This document shows, one piece after another, positions 27,487 through 37,102 of a DNA stretch of 64,000 nucleotides. The notes beneath the pieces were generated by a model. The model ran no database searches. It saw nothing but the letters and a program-made list of their open reading frames with translations, and was not told where the DNA came from. The translations under genes were made by a program, and so were the position numbers. The first letter of the stretch is position 1; each line of letters opens with the position of its first letter. Origin of the DNA: Kriegella aquimaris (GTDB lineage: Bacteria; Bacteroidota; Bacteroidia; Flavobacteriales; Flavobacteriaceae). Where the stretch lies: positions 603,608-667,607 of the forward strand of contig NZ_FNGV01000002.1 in assembly GCF_900103215.1 (NCBI RefSeq), in the 5' to 3' direction.

Positions 27487-28017
27487 CTACCAATCGGCAA
27501 GTGAGGCATTAAAAATATCTTGAGTTATCCGTTCAAAAATAACTTGCAGCGCTTCGTCTTTAACCGATGATAATTGCGATGCTGCTGGATAATCATAAAA
27601 AAAAGAAAAACGCTGGTCAAAATCGGCATCTTCTTTTGTTTTATTATAAAACCTTACTTTAACTGCCATGGTTAGCCTATTCTGGGCAGCCGTCTGTTGG
27701 GCCGTAGCCGACATCGGCGATATGCGATATTCGATTATTTCACCTTCGTATAATAAATCACCGTTACTCGGGGTCAAATCTAGATTGGTCTGGTTCAATA
27801 TTCTGTCTTGTAAGGCCAAGGTGAAATCTCGTTCAAGGCCAGGTTCGAAAGTCGATCCAGGACTTTGCGAAGCATAGTTCTGAAAAGTGGGTACCGTAAA
27901 AGAGGTTGCCGTGCCTACATTACCACCAGTGAAATTATAAATGCCACAGCCCCAAAGTAAAAAAAGGGGTAGACAAAAGACAATCAAGTTTTTTAATTTA
28001 TTCAATTTTTTTGTCAT
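27487..28017 (-). CDS. lptE: LptE-like LPS-assembly lipoprotein
   Basis: This 176-residue lipoprotein has a lipobox at LLWGC (Cys24). The mature part has GIYNFTGG, VPTFQNYA, a long helix LERDFTLALQDRIL and LLYEGEIIEYRISP, which is the LptE fold seen in Bacteroidetes. It would plug LptD at the outer membrane and help insert LPS. Similarity between LptE proteins is low, so the call rests on pattern, lipobox and place in the miaB-EBP-lptE-secG block. It lies 64 bp after the sigma-54 activator gene. Confidence 0.87.
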   Translation of the reverse strand: MTKKLNKLKNLIVFCLPLFLLWGCGIYNFTGGNVGTATSFTVPTFQNYASQSPGSTFEPGLERDFTLALQDRILNQTNLDLTPSNGDLLYEGEIIEYRISPMSATAQQTAAQNRLTMAVKVRFYNKTKEDADFDQRFSFFYDYPAASQLSSVKDEALQVIFERITQDIFNASLADW

Positions 28018-28081
28018 TTAAAAGACTTGGGTTTGTATTAGTTGAAGATGACCAAAATCGGAAACATACATGAAGCCGATT

Positions 28082-29356
28082 TTAAAGATCATATTGTTTA
28101 ATTTTTCGATAAAGCGTTCGTTCTGAAATACCAAGTTCCGCTGCGGCGGCTTTTCGTTTTCCACGATTACGCTCCAACGATTTTTTAATAAGCTCTATTT
28201 CTTTATCTTGTAAAGATAGGGTTTCCTCTTCTTGTATTTCTTCGGCAAAATGATATTTGTCCTCTTGGGGTGCTTTAGGTACTGCCTTTTCTCTATCGTG
28301 TTCGGGAAGCCGCATCACTTCCATAGTAGTGTCTGAATTTTGTTCCTCTTCTATTTCTTCCCCGTTATTACCATAAATTTTTTGAATCAAGTTTTCATTT
28401 TCTTCCTGTACCTTTTGAGAGTCATTGTTCTTTAGTAACTCCAAGGTCAGTTTTTTAAGGTCGTTAAGATCGCCTTTCATATCGAACAATACCTTGTAGA
28501 GTATTTCGCGTTCGTTGGTGAAATCGCTTTCTTTTTTTTCACGACCAATGACTGCTGGTAAGTTGGAGCCTTGTGAATTGGGTAAATAACTATTCAGGGT
28601 AAATGCCGAAATAGATCGGCCTTTTTCTAATACCGATATCTGCTCTGCAATGTTTCGAAGCTGACGGATGTTTCCTGGCCAGCGGTATTTTGACAATATT
28701 TGAACGGCATCATCGTCTAAACGAAGTGTGGGCATTTTGTATTTCTGTCCAAAATCGGAAGCAAATTTCCGAAATAAGAGATGAATGTCATCCCGGCGTT
28801 CGCGTAGCGGCGGAATATTGATTTCAACAGTGCTCAAGCGATAGTACAGGTCTTCCCTGAATTTTTCCTTTTTAATCGCCTCGAACATATTTACATTAGT
28901 GGCGGCTACAATACGTACATTGGTTTTTTGTGTTTGGGAAGATCCAACTTTTAAAAATTCACCATTCTCTAAAACTCGAAGTAGGCGTACTTGGGTAGTC
29001 AAGGGAAGTTCGCCCACCTCATCTAAAAAAATGGTGCCACCATCGGCGACCTCAAAATAACCACTACGGGTTTGGGTTGCCCCGGTGAAGGCTCCTTTTT
29101 CGTGGCCAAAAAGTTCACTATCTATCGTGCCCTCTGGAATCGCGCCGCAGTTCACAGCGATATACTTTGCATGCTTACGGTGCGAAAGTGCATGAATGAT
29201 TTTGGGTATGGCCTCTTTGCCAACACCACTCTCACCCGTTACCAAAACTGAGATATCGGTAGGTGCGACTTGCATTGCCTTTTCAATTGCACGATTTAGC
29301 TTTACATCGTTACCGATGATTTCAAAACGTTGTTTTATGGCTTGTATAGATTCCAT
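28082..29356 (-). CDS. Sigma-54-dependent transcriptional activator (no N-terminal sensor domain)
   Basis: This 424-residue protein is an AAA+ enhancer-binding protein. It has Walker A GESGVGKE (41-48), the sigma-54-contacting GAFTGA loop (88-93), Walker B GTIFLDEV (107-114), an arginine-finger region, an acidic linker (about 330-385) and a Fis-type helix-turn-helix at the C-terminus (about 386-424, KAAAAELGISERTLYRKI). It starts directly with the AAA+ domain and lacks a receiver, PAS or GAF domain, similar in plan to PspF. Activity may therefore be set by a partner protein or by expression level. It lies between miaB and lptE, 71 and 64 bp away. Confidence 0.95.
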   Translation of the reverse strand: MESIQAIKQRFEIIGNDVKLNRAIEKAMQVAPTDISVLVTGESGVGKEAIPKIIHALSHRKHAKYIAVNCGAIPEGTIDSELFGHEKGAFTGATQTRSGYFEVADGGTIFLDEVGELPLTTQVRLLRVLENGEFLKVGSSQTQKTNVRIVAATNVNMFEAIKKEKFREDLYYRLSTVEINIPPLRERRDDIHLLFRKFASDFGQKYKMPTLRLDDDAVQILSKYRWPGNIRQLRNIAEQISVLEKGRSISAFTLNSYLPNSQGSNLPAVIGREKKESDFTNEREILYKVLFDMKGDLNDLKKLTLELLKNNDSQKVQEENENLIQKIYGNNGEEIEEEQNSDTTMEVMRLPEHDREKAVPKAPQEDKYHFAEEIQEEETLSLQDKEIELIKKSLERNRGKRKAAAAELGISERTLYRKIKQYDL

Positions 29357-29427
29357 TTATTTCTCTGTCCCCTTAGTTTTAGATAGCTGCAGGAGCTCTC
29401 TTTAATTTAAATAAGATAATGAAACGC

Positions 29428-30873
29428 TTAATTATTTTCAGAATAGCCCACTGCTTCACCAATCAGGGTGGCCGAAGTACAATGGAGCATCTTTACGTTG
29501 ACAAATTCACCTACTTTATAGTTTTCTTTTGGGAATACGGCGACCGTATTATGTGAATTGCGACCCATCCAGTGGGCATCTGATTTCTTCGAAGCGCCTT
29601 CAATAAGCACTTCCTGAACCTGTCCGATGTTTCCTTGGGTTCTTTCTTGACAATGTGCTCTCTGCAATGCGATTACTTCCGATAACCTTCGTTTTTTAAT
29701 TTCTTCAGGAACATCATCTTCAAGTTTTCTGGCCGCCATGGTTCCGGGCCTTTCGGAATACGAGAACATATACCCGAAATCATACTTCACATATTCCATT
29801 AAAGAAAGGGTGTCTTTATGATCTTCTTCTGTCTCGGTAGGAAAACCAATAATCATGTCTTGCGAGATGCCACAATCAGGAATTATTTTTTTGATGTTAT
29901 CGATAAGCTCAAAGTATTCTTCACGTGTGTGCAAACGATTCATTTCCTTAAGAATTCGATTGCTTCCGCTTTGCACCGGAAGATGAATATGCTTGCAGAT
30001 GTTTTTGTGCTTCGCCATGGTATGAATTACGTCTAGCGTCAGGTCTTGTGGGTTTGACGTCGAAAAGCGAATGCGCATCTTTGGTTGTGCGAGGGCGACT
30101 AGTTCTAGTAATTGGGCAAAAGTTACCGATGTGGCCTTTTGCATATCGGTGGCTTTATCGAAACCCTTTTTTAATCCTCCGCCATACCATAGGTAACTGT
30201 CCACATTTTGTCCCAATAAGGTTATTTCACGAAAACCTTTGTTCCATAAATCGTTTACTTCGCCGATAATAGACTGCGGGTCACGGCTACGTTCGCGCCC
30301 ACGCGTAAAGGGTACGACGCAAAAAGTACACATGTTGTCGCAGCCCCTTGTGATGGATACGAAAGCGGTAACCCCGTTCGAATTTAAACGTACCGGGGCA
30401 ACATCACCATAGGTTTCTTCTTTAGAGAGAAGTACATTGACGGCATTTCTGCCTTCATCGATCTCTTGAACAAGATTGGGGAGGTCTTTGTAAGCATCTG
30501 GCCCCACGACCATGTCCACAATTTTCTCTTCTTCGAGAAGTTGACTCTTCAGGCGTTCGGCCATACAGCCTAAAACACCGACTTTTAAATGGGGTCTGTG
30601 TCTCTTTATTGCATTGAATTTTTCCAGTCGTTTACGAACGGTAAGCTCTGCTTTTTCTCGAATGGAGCAGGTATTCACTAAAACGAGATCGGCATCTTCG
30701 AGATTTTGAGTCGTATTGAAACCTTCTTTGGCTAGAATCGATGCAACTATTTCACTGTCGGAAAAATTCATTTGGCATCCGTAACTTTCGATATAAAGCT
30801 TCCGGTCGTTTTTTTTGTTTTCTTTCAAGGTGAGTATAGATCCTTGTAAAGACTCGTCTATCGTTTTCTCCAT
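29428..30873 (-). CDS. miaB: tRNA-2-methylthio-N6-dimethylallyladenosine synthase MiaB
   Basis: MiaB adds the methylthio group to i6A37 in tRNAs reading UNN codons. The 481-residue radical-SAM enzyme has the N-terminal MTTase domain with three cluster cysteines (C33 in YGCQMN, C69 in NTCSI, C103 in GCMAE). The radical-SAM motif [10 protein letters not shown] (C178, C182, C185) follows, then LLGQNVDSY and a TRAM domain near the C-terminus. The insert around residues 215-240 is ordinary for Bacteroidetes. It starts at an ATG (30873) with a 285-bp divergent upstream region that holds two palindromes. Confidence 0.97.
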   Translation of the reverse strand: MEKTIDESLQGSILTLKENKKNDRKLYIESYGCQMNFSDSEIVASILAKEGFNTTQNLEDADLVLVNTCSIREKAELTVRKRLEKFNAIKRHRPHLKVGVLGCMAERLKSQLLEEEKIVDMVVGPDAYKDLPNLVQEIDEGRNAVNVLLSKEETYGDVAPVRLNSNGVTAFVSITRGCDNMCTFCVVPFTRGRERSRDPQSIIGEVNDLWNKGFREITLLGQNVDSYLWYGGGLKKGFDKATDMQKATSVTFAQLLELVALAQPKMRIRFSTSNPQDLTLDVIHTMAKHKNICKHIHLPVQSGSNRILKEMNRLHTREEYFELIDNIKKIIPDCGISQDMIIGFPTETEEDHKDTLSLMEYVKYDFGYMFSYSERPGTMAARKLEDDVPEEIKKRRLSEVIALQRAHCQERTQGNIGQVQEVLIEGASKKSDAHWMGRNSHNTVAVFPKENYKVGEFVNVKMLHCTSATLIGEAVGYSENN

Positions 30874-31059
30874 TTAAAACCTGTTTCCTGTCAATTTAAT
30901 TCCCCGAAAAGACATTTGTTATTTCTACTTTAGTCTAACTCCACACGCATAAAAGAATGCGTTTAGGGGAGACAAAGATAATGCTTATTCTAAGATAGTG
31001 ACAATATGGCAGTTATAAATTTTGGTTAAACTGTCGGCTTTATGGGCATTCGGGAATAA

Positions 31060-31095
31060 TTAACAAGCCTTGTTAAGGGTAATGATTAAATTACC
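31060..31095. promoter_or_regulatory. Two adjacent palindromes between miaB and the methyltransferase gene
   Basis: Palindrome 1 is TTAACAAG-C-CTTGTTAA (31060-31076), perfect with a one-base centre. Palindrome 2 is GGTAAT-N6-ATTACC (31078-31095). They lie 1 bp apart and midway between the divergent starts at 30873 and 31159. This fits a tandem operator for dimeric regulators; the binding protein is unknown. Nothing else is seen in this 285-bp gap. Confidence 0.45.
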
Positions 31096-31158
31096 TCGAA
31101 ATTTATTTCCTTTTGATTGGCACGGTGCTTATTGAAATATTAAATACCACGTTTTTCT

Positions 31159-31821
31159 ATGCCGGAAAATAATATGGAACAAAAAGAGAATACTGTTAAG
31201 GAGGTGATGTCACTTATCTACAAAGAGAATCTTTGGGGAGGTAAAAATGAACCTTTTTATTCGGGTTCGGGTTCACATAAGCAAAAAATAGTGAAACCTT
31301 ATGTGCGTTCAATTACGAAATGGCTAGCCTCTTTTGACGAAAAATTGGTTGTTTGCGATTTGGGTTGTGGAGATTTTAATGTGGGGCGACAATTGGTGCC
31401 TTTCTCAAAACGGTATGTCGGAATCGATGTTGTCGATGCTTTAATAAAGCGAAATAAAACCATTTTTAACGAAGATAAGTTGACATTTCATTGCCTTGAT
31501 ATTATTCAAGATGAACTTCCCGAAGGAGATTGCGCTATCGTGCGTCAAGTGTTGCAGCACTTGTCAAATGAAGAAATTTTGACCCTTATGCCGAAACTGA
31601 GAAAATACCGTTTTCTTGTAGTTACCGAGCACCTACCTTTTTCCCAATTCATTCCTAACATAAATAAATCAACGGATTATGATATTCGGTTGGGGAAAAA
31701 AAGTGGAGTGGTATTGACCGAGGCTCCTTTTTATTTGAATCCTATAAAAGAAGAAAAACTTGTGACAATAGGTTTTAGACAGCGAAGCCAGATATCCACT
31801 ACGGTCTATCAAAACTTTTGA
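31159..31821 (+). CDS. Class I SAM-dependent methyltransferase-like protein
   Basis: This 220-residue protein has a Rossmann methyltransferase core. Motif I is VVCDLGCGDFNVG (about residues 64-76), followed by an acidic strand end in YVGIDVVDAL and by FHCLDIIQDELP, IVRQVLQHLSNEEI and FLVVTEHLP (motifs II-III region). No membrane segment or signal peptide is present. The substrate is not recognisable; small-molecule or protein targets are both possible. The gene is transcribed divergently from miaB and stands alone. Confidence 0.8.
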   Translation: MPENNMEQKENTVKEVMSLIYKENLWGGKNEPFYSGSGSHKQKIVKPYVRSITKWLASFDEKLVVCDLGCGDFNVGRQLVPFSKRYVGIDVVDALIKRNKTIFNEDKLTFHCLDIIQDELPEGDCAIVRQVLQHLSNEEILTLMPKLRKYRFLVVTEHLPFSQFIPNINKSTDYDIRLGKKSGVVLTEAPFYLNPIKEEKLVTIGFRQRSQISTTVYQNF

Positions 31822-31956
31822 TTTAGAATATTTTAAATAATAGCCATGTGACAATCATCTGGTTCAAAATGGAAATTTGTTTTTTGTCTTGAGTTGACGC
31901 AACTTCAGTTGAGTTTTGACATCTTGATGGTATGTAACCCCACATTTAAAAGAGTT

Positions 31957-33207
31957 ATGAAAAACAAAATGCTGCTGCTACTGTTCATTGGCGCGTTGCT
32001 GTTCGTTTCTTGTGATAAAAACGAAGACCAAGGTAAATATGCCGATTATCAAGTGGCCCGCCCATTGAAAATTTCCAAGACCGAATTCAAGAATAGTGTC
32101 GATATTATGCCGCCCTTGCCTATTGAGAATTCAGGAAAAATTTACGCTTATCAAAACTACATTTTTGTAAATGACAAGTTTAGGGGCGTGCATGTTATTG
32201 ACAATAGTGATCCTAAGAATCCGAAAAAGGTTTCTTTTATCAAAATTGCCGGCAATGTCGATATTTCGGTAAAAGACAACTATTTATATGCCGATAGTCT
32301 TACCGATTTAATTGTACTTGATATCTCGAACCTCAATGATATTACGGTAGTCAACAGGTTGGAAAATGTACTAAGGGATAATGTAGTCTGGCCTTCGGAA
32401 GCTGATTTTTTTGAATGGGAAGACATTGATTATGAAAATGAAATGATTGTTGGGTGGGAAGTGGTAACCGAAAGGCGCTCGATTGAGGAATATGAAAGTC
32501 AGTTTGTTAATAGAATGGATGATGTTCTCTTTGCAGAGGCGGCCAATGATGTATCAGTAGGTCAAGGTGGTTCTTTGGCACGGTTTAAAATAGTGGATGA
32601 CTTTCTTTATGCCGTAGACAGTCATAACATCAATATTTTTAACATCGCTGATTTAGAAAACCCTGAAGATCTAGAAGATGTGTATGCCGGGTTCGATATT
32701 GAAACTATTTTTAATCAGGGGCATTATTTGTTCTTGGGTAGTATGCGTGGTATGTATATATATGATATCGCTTCGCCGGCAACTCCTGCCCTGGTTTCTG
32801 AATTTCAACACGGCACTGCCTGTGATCCCGTGGTCGTCGATGGTGACTATGCCTATGTTACCCTTAGGGGAGGCAACCAATGTGGTGCCACCGAAAGTGG
32901 ACTGTTTATTATTGATATTTCCAATATATCACAGCCTGAGCTGAAAGTGAGCTATGCCATGGATGGGCCTTATGGGCTCGGTATAAAAGATGAGAAGTTA
33001 TTTGTTTGTGATGGTGATTCGGGATTGAAAGTTTACGATAAAACAAACGTTGATGATTTGATAGCTCTAAATCATTTCAAAAACATCAATACATTTGATG
33101 TCATACCTTTAAATGATAACCTGCTCATGGTCGGTGATGAAGTACTTTATCAATACGCTTATCTTGAGAAAGATATCAAGTTGATAAGCACATTGCAGCT
33201 GAATTAA
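31957..33207 (+). CDS. LVIVD-repeat beta-propeller lipoprotein
   Basis: This 416-residue lipoprotein has a lipobox at LFVSC (Cys19) and a chain of LVIVD-type repeats such as GVHVIDNSDPKNPKKV, LIVLDISNLNDI, MYIYDIASPATPAL and LFIIDISNISQPEL. These repeats form surface beta-propellers common in Bacteroidetes; their function is usually binding, not catalysis. The ATG at 31957 is chosen because it gives a normal lipoprotein signal; an upstream ORF extension of 21 codons has no such signal. A terminator follows 24 bp after the stop. The gene stands alone before topA. Confidence 0.9.
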   Translation: MKNKMLLLLFIGALLFVSCDKNEDQGKYADYQVARPLKISKTEFKNSVDIMPPLPIENSGKIYAYQNYIFVNDKFRGVHVIDNSDPKNPKKVSFIKIAGNVDISVKDNYLYADSLTDLIVLDISNLNDITVVNRLENVLRDNVVWPSEADFFEWEDIDYENEMIVGWEVVTERRSIEEYESQFVNRMDDVLFAEAANDVSVGQGGSLARFKIVDDFLYAVDSHNINIFNIADLENPEDLEDVYAGFDIETIFNQGHYLFLGSMRGMYIYDIASPATPALVSEFQHGTACDPVVVDGDYAYVTLRGGNQCGATESGLFIIDISNISQPELKVSYAMDGPYGLGIKDEKLFVCDGDSGLKVYDKTNVDDLIALNHFKNINTFDVIPLNDNLLMVGDEVLYQYAYLEKDIKLISTLQLN

Positions 33208-33230
33208 ATCTCTAAAAATATCGATTGAAA

Positions 33231-33257
33231 CGCCCTACTGAAATAGGGCGTTTTTTT
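33231..33257 (+). terminator. Terminator after the LVIVD lipoprotein gene
   Basis: A 7-bp stem CGCCCTA/TAGGGCG with a 6-nt loop is followed by 7 T. Confidence 0.88.
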
Positions 33258-33299
33258 ATACATATATATATGGTGTAGCAACAAATTAAAAAATTCAAC

Positions 33300-33307
33300 T
33301 ACTTTTG
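33300..33307 (+). promoter_or_regulatory. Putative -7 box (TACTTTTG) for topA
   Basis: This full TAnnTTTG match lies 19 bp before the topA ATG and after a terminator. The -33 element is not clear. Confidence 0.4.
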
Positions 33308-33326
33308 TTGCATCAAAAAACCATGA

Positions 33327-35816
33327 ATGGCCAAGAATTTAGTTATTGTAGAGTCGCCTGCTAAGGCAAAGACCATCGAGAAATTTTTAGGAAAGGATTA
33401 TAAGGTAGAGTCCAGTTTTGGGCATATTGCCGATTTGCCTTCCAAAGAACTGGGCGTAGATGTCGACAATGATTTTGAGCCCAAATATATTGTCGATAAA
33501 GACAAAAAAGCTTTGGTCAAAAAGCTAAAGGATCTTGCAGCAAAAGCCGAAACTATATGGTTGGCAAGTGATGAAGACCGAGAGGGGGAGGCTATTTCAT
33601 GGCATTTGGTAGAAACGCTGGGGTTGGATAAAAGTAAGACCAAGCGCATCGTATTCAACTCCATTACGAAGTCTGCTATACAAAAAGCTATTGAGAACCC
33701 AAGGGAAATAAACTATAACCTCGTAAATGCACAACAGGCCCGAAGGGTCCTGGATCGATTGGTGGGATATCAACTATCTCCCGTATTATGGAAAAAGATC
33801 AAACCAGGTCTATCGGCCGGTAGGGTGCAGTCAGTGGCTGTTAGATTAATAGTAGAGCGTGAGCGCGATATCGATGTCTTTGTACCAGAAGGGTCTTTTA
33901 AAATTTCTGCTGAGTTCAAAACTGAAGATGGAAATATCTTTACGGCGAAACTGAATAAAACTTTTCCTTCAAAAAAAGAGGCTGAGAGTTTTTTGAAAAA
34001 AAATATTGGAGCTGATTTTTCGGTTGGAAGTTTAGATAAAAAACCGGCTAAGAAATCTCCATCAGCACCTTTTACCACTTCGACATTGCAACAAGAGGCT
34101 TCCCGAAAACTTTATTTTTCGGTTGGTCGCACCATGCAAGTGGCACAGCGATTGTACGAGGCAGGATTGATAACTTATATGAGAACAGATAGTGTCAACC
34201 TTTCGGGGGAGGCCATCAATGCGGCGAAAGATGCCATCATTGATAATTATGGTGAAAAATATAGTTCTGTACGTAATTTTAAAGGGAAGACGAAGGGGGC
34301 GCAAGAAGCGCATGAAGCCATTCGACCGACCGATATGACCCGACAGTCACCTTCATTGGAGCGTGATCAGTCGAAATTATACGAACTGATATGGAAACGT
34401 ACGATAGCTTCGCAAATGAGCGACGCCCAGTTAGAGCGTACCAATGTTAAGATTAAGGCAAGTACACATTCGGAAGAATTTACCGCCAATGGAGAGGTCA
34501 TCAAGTTCGATGGCTTTTTGAAGGTTTATATGGAAGGGCTGGATGAGGAAGATACCGCTGAGGAGCAAGAAGGAATGCTTCCGGCCATGACCGTAGGTGA
34601 TGCTTTGCTAAACCAATATATTACTGCCACGGAGCGCTTTACTCGACCTCCATACCGGTTCACGGAAGCTTCCCTAGTAAAAAAATTGGAAGAATTAGGC
34701 ATAGGTAGACCATCTACTTACGCACCAACAATTTCCACGATTCAGAATAGAGGGTATGTCGAAAAAGGCTCTGTAGAAGGTGTCGAACGTAAATATGCCC
34801 AATTGGTACTAGAGTCGGGTACTGTAAAAGAAAAAGGTCTTACGGAAACCATAGGCTCCGATAAGGGAAAAATGGTGCCCACCGATATCGGTATCATCGT
34901 AAATGACTTTTTGGTAAGTCATTTTGCGAATATTCTCGATTATAATTTTACGGCCAAGGTCGAAGAAGATTTTGATGAGATTGCCGAGGGGCACGAAGAT
35001 TGGCAGAAAGTCATGAAAGATTTCTATAAAGACTTTCACCCTGTTGTACTTGACGTTGAAGAAAATGCCGATCGTGCAAGCGGAGAACGTATATTAGGCA
35101 CTGATCCAAAATCAGGCAGACAGGTTTCTGTACGCTTGGGTAGGTTCGGTCCTATGGTACAGATGGGTACTGCCGAAGAAGAAGAAAAACCGGTGTTTGC
35201 AAGTCTTTTGCCAGAACAATCATTGAATACGATTACCTATGATGAGGCAATGGAATTGTTTACGTTGCCAAGAAAACTAGGAGTTTATGAAGGGGAAGAG
35301 GTCGAAGCCAATGTAGGTCGCTTCGGGCCATACGTGCGCTTTGGTAAAAAGTTTGTTTCCTTGGAAAAGGGGGAAAGTGCTTTCGATGTTGATATCGATA
35401 GGGCAATTACTCTTATCAAGCAAAAACAAAAGGCAGATGCCCCGATCGCCAATTATGAAGACAAAGAAGTTACCAAAGGTACCGGTCGCTTTGGACCCTT
35501 TATAAAATGGGATGGAATGTTCATCAATGTGAACAAGAAATATGATTTTGACAATCTTTCCCAACAAGATATTGAAGAACTGATTGAGGCCAAAAAACAA
35601 AAAGAAATAGACAAATTGATACAAGAATGGCCAGAAGAGGGTATTCGTATTGAAAAGGCTCGATGGGGGAGACATAACATTATAAAGGGCAAAACTAAGG
35701 TAGAGATTGCTAAATCCGTAGATGCTACAAAGGTGTCGTTGGAAGAAGCAAAGGCCCTCATTGAAAAAAAGACTCCCAAAAAGAAAAAGACTACGGCAAA
35801 ATCGAAGCGTAAATAA
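33327..35816 (+). CDS. topA: DNA topoisomerase I (type IA), cysteine-free
   Basis: TopA relaxes negative supercoils. The 829-residue protein has the Toprim domain with VESPAKAKTIEKFLG and DEDREGE (82-88), and the catalytic tyrosine in LITYMRTDS (Tyr284). The usual GRVQSVA and ARRVLDRLVGYQLSPVLW motifs are also present. The C-terminus has no zinc fingers. Instead it has several short GRFGP-type repeats (for example RLGRFGPMV, VGRFGPYVRFG, TGRFGPFIKW) and a Lys-rich tail. I found no cysteine in the whole protein. The stop overlaps the next start (TAATG), so it is coupled to the arginase-like gene. Confidence 0.97.
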   Translation: MAKNLVIVESPAKAKTIEKFLGKDYKVESSFGHIADLPSKELGVDVDNDFEPKYIVDKDKKALVKKLKDLAAKAETIWLASDEDREGEAISWHLVETLGLDKSKTKRIVFNSITKSAIQKAIENPREINYNLVNAQQARRVLDRLVGYQLSPVLWKKIKPGLSAGRVQSVAVRLIVERERDIDVFVPEGSFKISAEFKTEDGNIFTAKLNKTFPSKKEAESFLKKNIGADFSVGSLDKKPAKKSPSAPFTTSTLQQEASRKLYFSVGRTMQVAQRLYEAGLITYMRTDSVNLSGEAINAAKDAIIDNYGEKYSSVRNFKGKTKGAQEAHEAIRPTDMTRQSPSLERDQSKLYELIWKRTIASQMSDAQLERTNVKIKASTHSEEFTANGEVIKFDGFLKVYMEGLDEEDTAEEQEGMLPAMTVGDALLNQYITATERFTRPPYRFTEASLVKKLEELGIGRPSTYAPTISTIQNRGYVEKGSVEGVERKYAQLVLESGTVKEKGLTETIGSDKGKMVPTDIGIIVNDFLVSHFANILDYNFTAKVEEDFDEIAEGHEDWQKVMKDFYKDFHPVVLDVEENADRASGERILGTDPKSGRQVSVRLGRFGPMVQMGTAEEEEKPVFASLLPEQSLNTITYDEAMELFTLPRKLGVYEGEEVEANVGRFGPYVRFGKKFVSLEKGESAFDVDIDRAITLIKQKQKADAPIANYEDKEVTKGTGRFGPFIKWDGMFINVNKKYDFDNLSQQDIEELIEAKKQKEIDKLIQEWPEEGIRIEKARWGRHNIIKGKTKVEIAKSVDATKVSLEEAKALIEKKTPKKKKTTAKSKRK

Positions 35817-36979
35817 TGAACGCAGCATTTGATTTTTTAGTTCCCGTTGCCGATAAGGTATTGGCTCACTGTGAATTATTACCTACCCAGGCATTGGGCA
35901 GAAAGATTAGTAAACATTCTACAAATAATGGCTTGCCTAAATTTGACAATGCGTCTGTAGCGCTTATTGGGGTAAGGGAATCTAGAAATGCCTTCGAAAA
36001 AAAGCCCGAAAAATTAGATGTTTCGGCAATTCGAATCCAATTATATAAGTTGTTGTTCGGCAATTGGAATTCTTCAATCATCGATATTGGTGATGTGGAA
36101 GAAGGGGAAGCTGTAGAGGACACCTATTTTGTGGTTAAAGAAATCGTAGCCGATCTTTTAAAAAAGAATATTGTACCTATTGTTTTAGGGGCCACTCAAG
36201 ACATTACTTATGCCGTTTACCGTGCTTTCGACGGAATTAAAGACCGCATAAATTTAGTTGCAATCGATAGTCGTTTTGATTTTGGCATGGATGAGGAGCT
36301 TATTTCCTCTAACTCGTATATGAGTAAAATCATTACTGATAAACCGAACAACCTCTTCAATTTTACCAATATCGGTTACCAGAGTTATTATAACGCCCAG
36401 GAAGAACTAGACTTAATGGAACGTCTTTTTTTTGACGCTTATCGCTTGGGCGAAATCACATCCGACATTTCTTCCGTAGAACCTTTATTAAGAAATGCCC
36501 ATGCCATAAGTATGGATGTTCGCGCTATTAGGGCCAGTGAAGTAGGTTTTTCAGATAATTTTTCTCCCAATGGATTTACAGGCCGGGAAATATGTGCCAT
36601 TGCAAGGTATGCGGGTATAAGCGAAGAAGTTATGGTCTTTGGTCTTTATGAAATGGAGAATGCCAACCAATCATGTCAGCTTATGGCACAGATAATCTGG
36701 TACTTCATTGAAGGGTTTAATTTTAGGGTAAAAGAATCTCCACTTGACAAGAACGACGACTTCACAAAATACATAGTGCCTACCGAAACCGAACATTTGG
36801 TCTACTACAAAAGCCTGCTAACCGAAAGGTGGTGGGTTGAAGTGCCTTCACTTCTATCCGAACATAATAAAATAAACTCACCTGCGTTATTACCATGCGC
36901 CGAAAAGGACTATTTGGAAGCATGCAACCAAAACATTCCTGAACGGTGGTTTAAGGCCTATAAAAAAGGGCTGAATTAA
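35816..36979 (+). CDS. Arginase/formimidoylglutamase-like protein with degraded metal site
   Basis: This 387-residue protein has the ureohydrolase fold pattern: LGATQDITYAV (canonical GGxHxxxxxx), VAIDSRFDFG (canonical DAHxD) and AISMDVRAIRA (canonical SxDxDxxDP). Of the six Mn ligands, the His of GGxH is Gln128, the His of DAHxD is Arg153 and the second Asp of SxDxD is Arg236. Only Asp151, Asp155 and Asp234 remain. It is therefore unlikely to be a normal arginase. An extra C-terminal region (about 300-387) ends in WFKAYKKG. It overlaps topA by one base and lies 123 bp before gldK, which suggests a structural or regulatory role near the type IX system. That role is inference. Confidence 0.82.
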   Translation: MNAAFDFLVPVADKVLAHCELLPTQALGRKISKHSTNNGLPKFDNASVALIGVRESRNAFEKKPEKLDVSAIRIQLYKLLFGNWNSSIIDIGDVEEGEAVEDTYFVVKEIVADLLKKNIVPIVLGATQDITYAVYRAFDGIKDRINLVAIDSRFDFGMDEELISSNSYMSKIITDKPNNLFNFTNIGYQSYYNAQEELDLMERLFFDAYRLGEITSDISSVEPLLRNAHAISMDVRAIRASEVGFSDNFSPNGFTGREICAIARYAGISEEVMVFGLYEMENANQSCQLMAQIIWYFIEGFNFRVKESPLDKNDDFTKYIVPTETEHLVYYKSLLTERWWVEVPSLLSEHNKINSPALLPCAEKDYLEACNQNIPERWFKAYKKGLN

Positions 36980-37102
36980 TTGAAATATTTTTTAAGGTAT
37001 AATTGCTTTCAATACAATAATTTAAGCAAAACGTAGTTTTAGAGAATAGAATAAATATATGTGTTCGTAGTTTATAACCATAATCGAAATTTAACCTAAA
37101 GT

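Noticed and set aside
35277..35828. 183-codon minus-strand frame opposite the topA 3' end
   Set aside because: TopA repeats are clear on the plus strand; the antisense product is Phe/Leu-rich and unlike any known protein.
35816..36979. Annotation as active arginase or formimidoylglutamase
   Set aside because: Three metal ligands are substituted and no arginine- or histidine-degradation genes are nearby.
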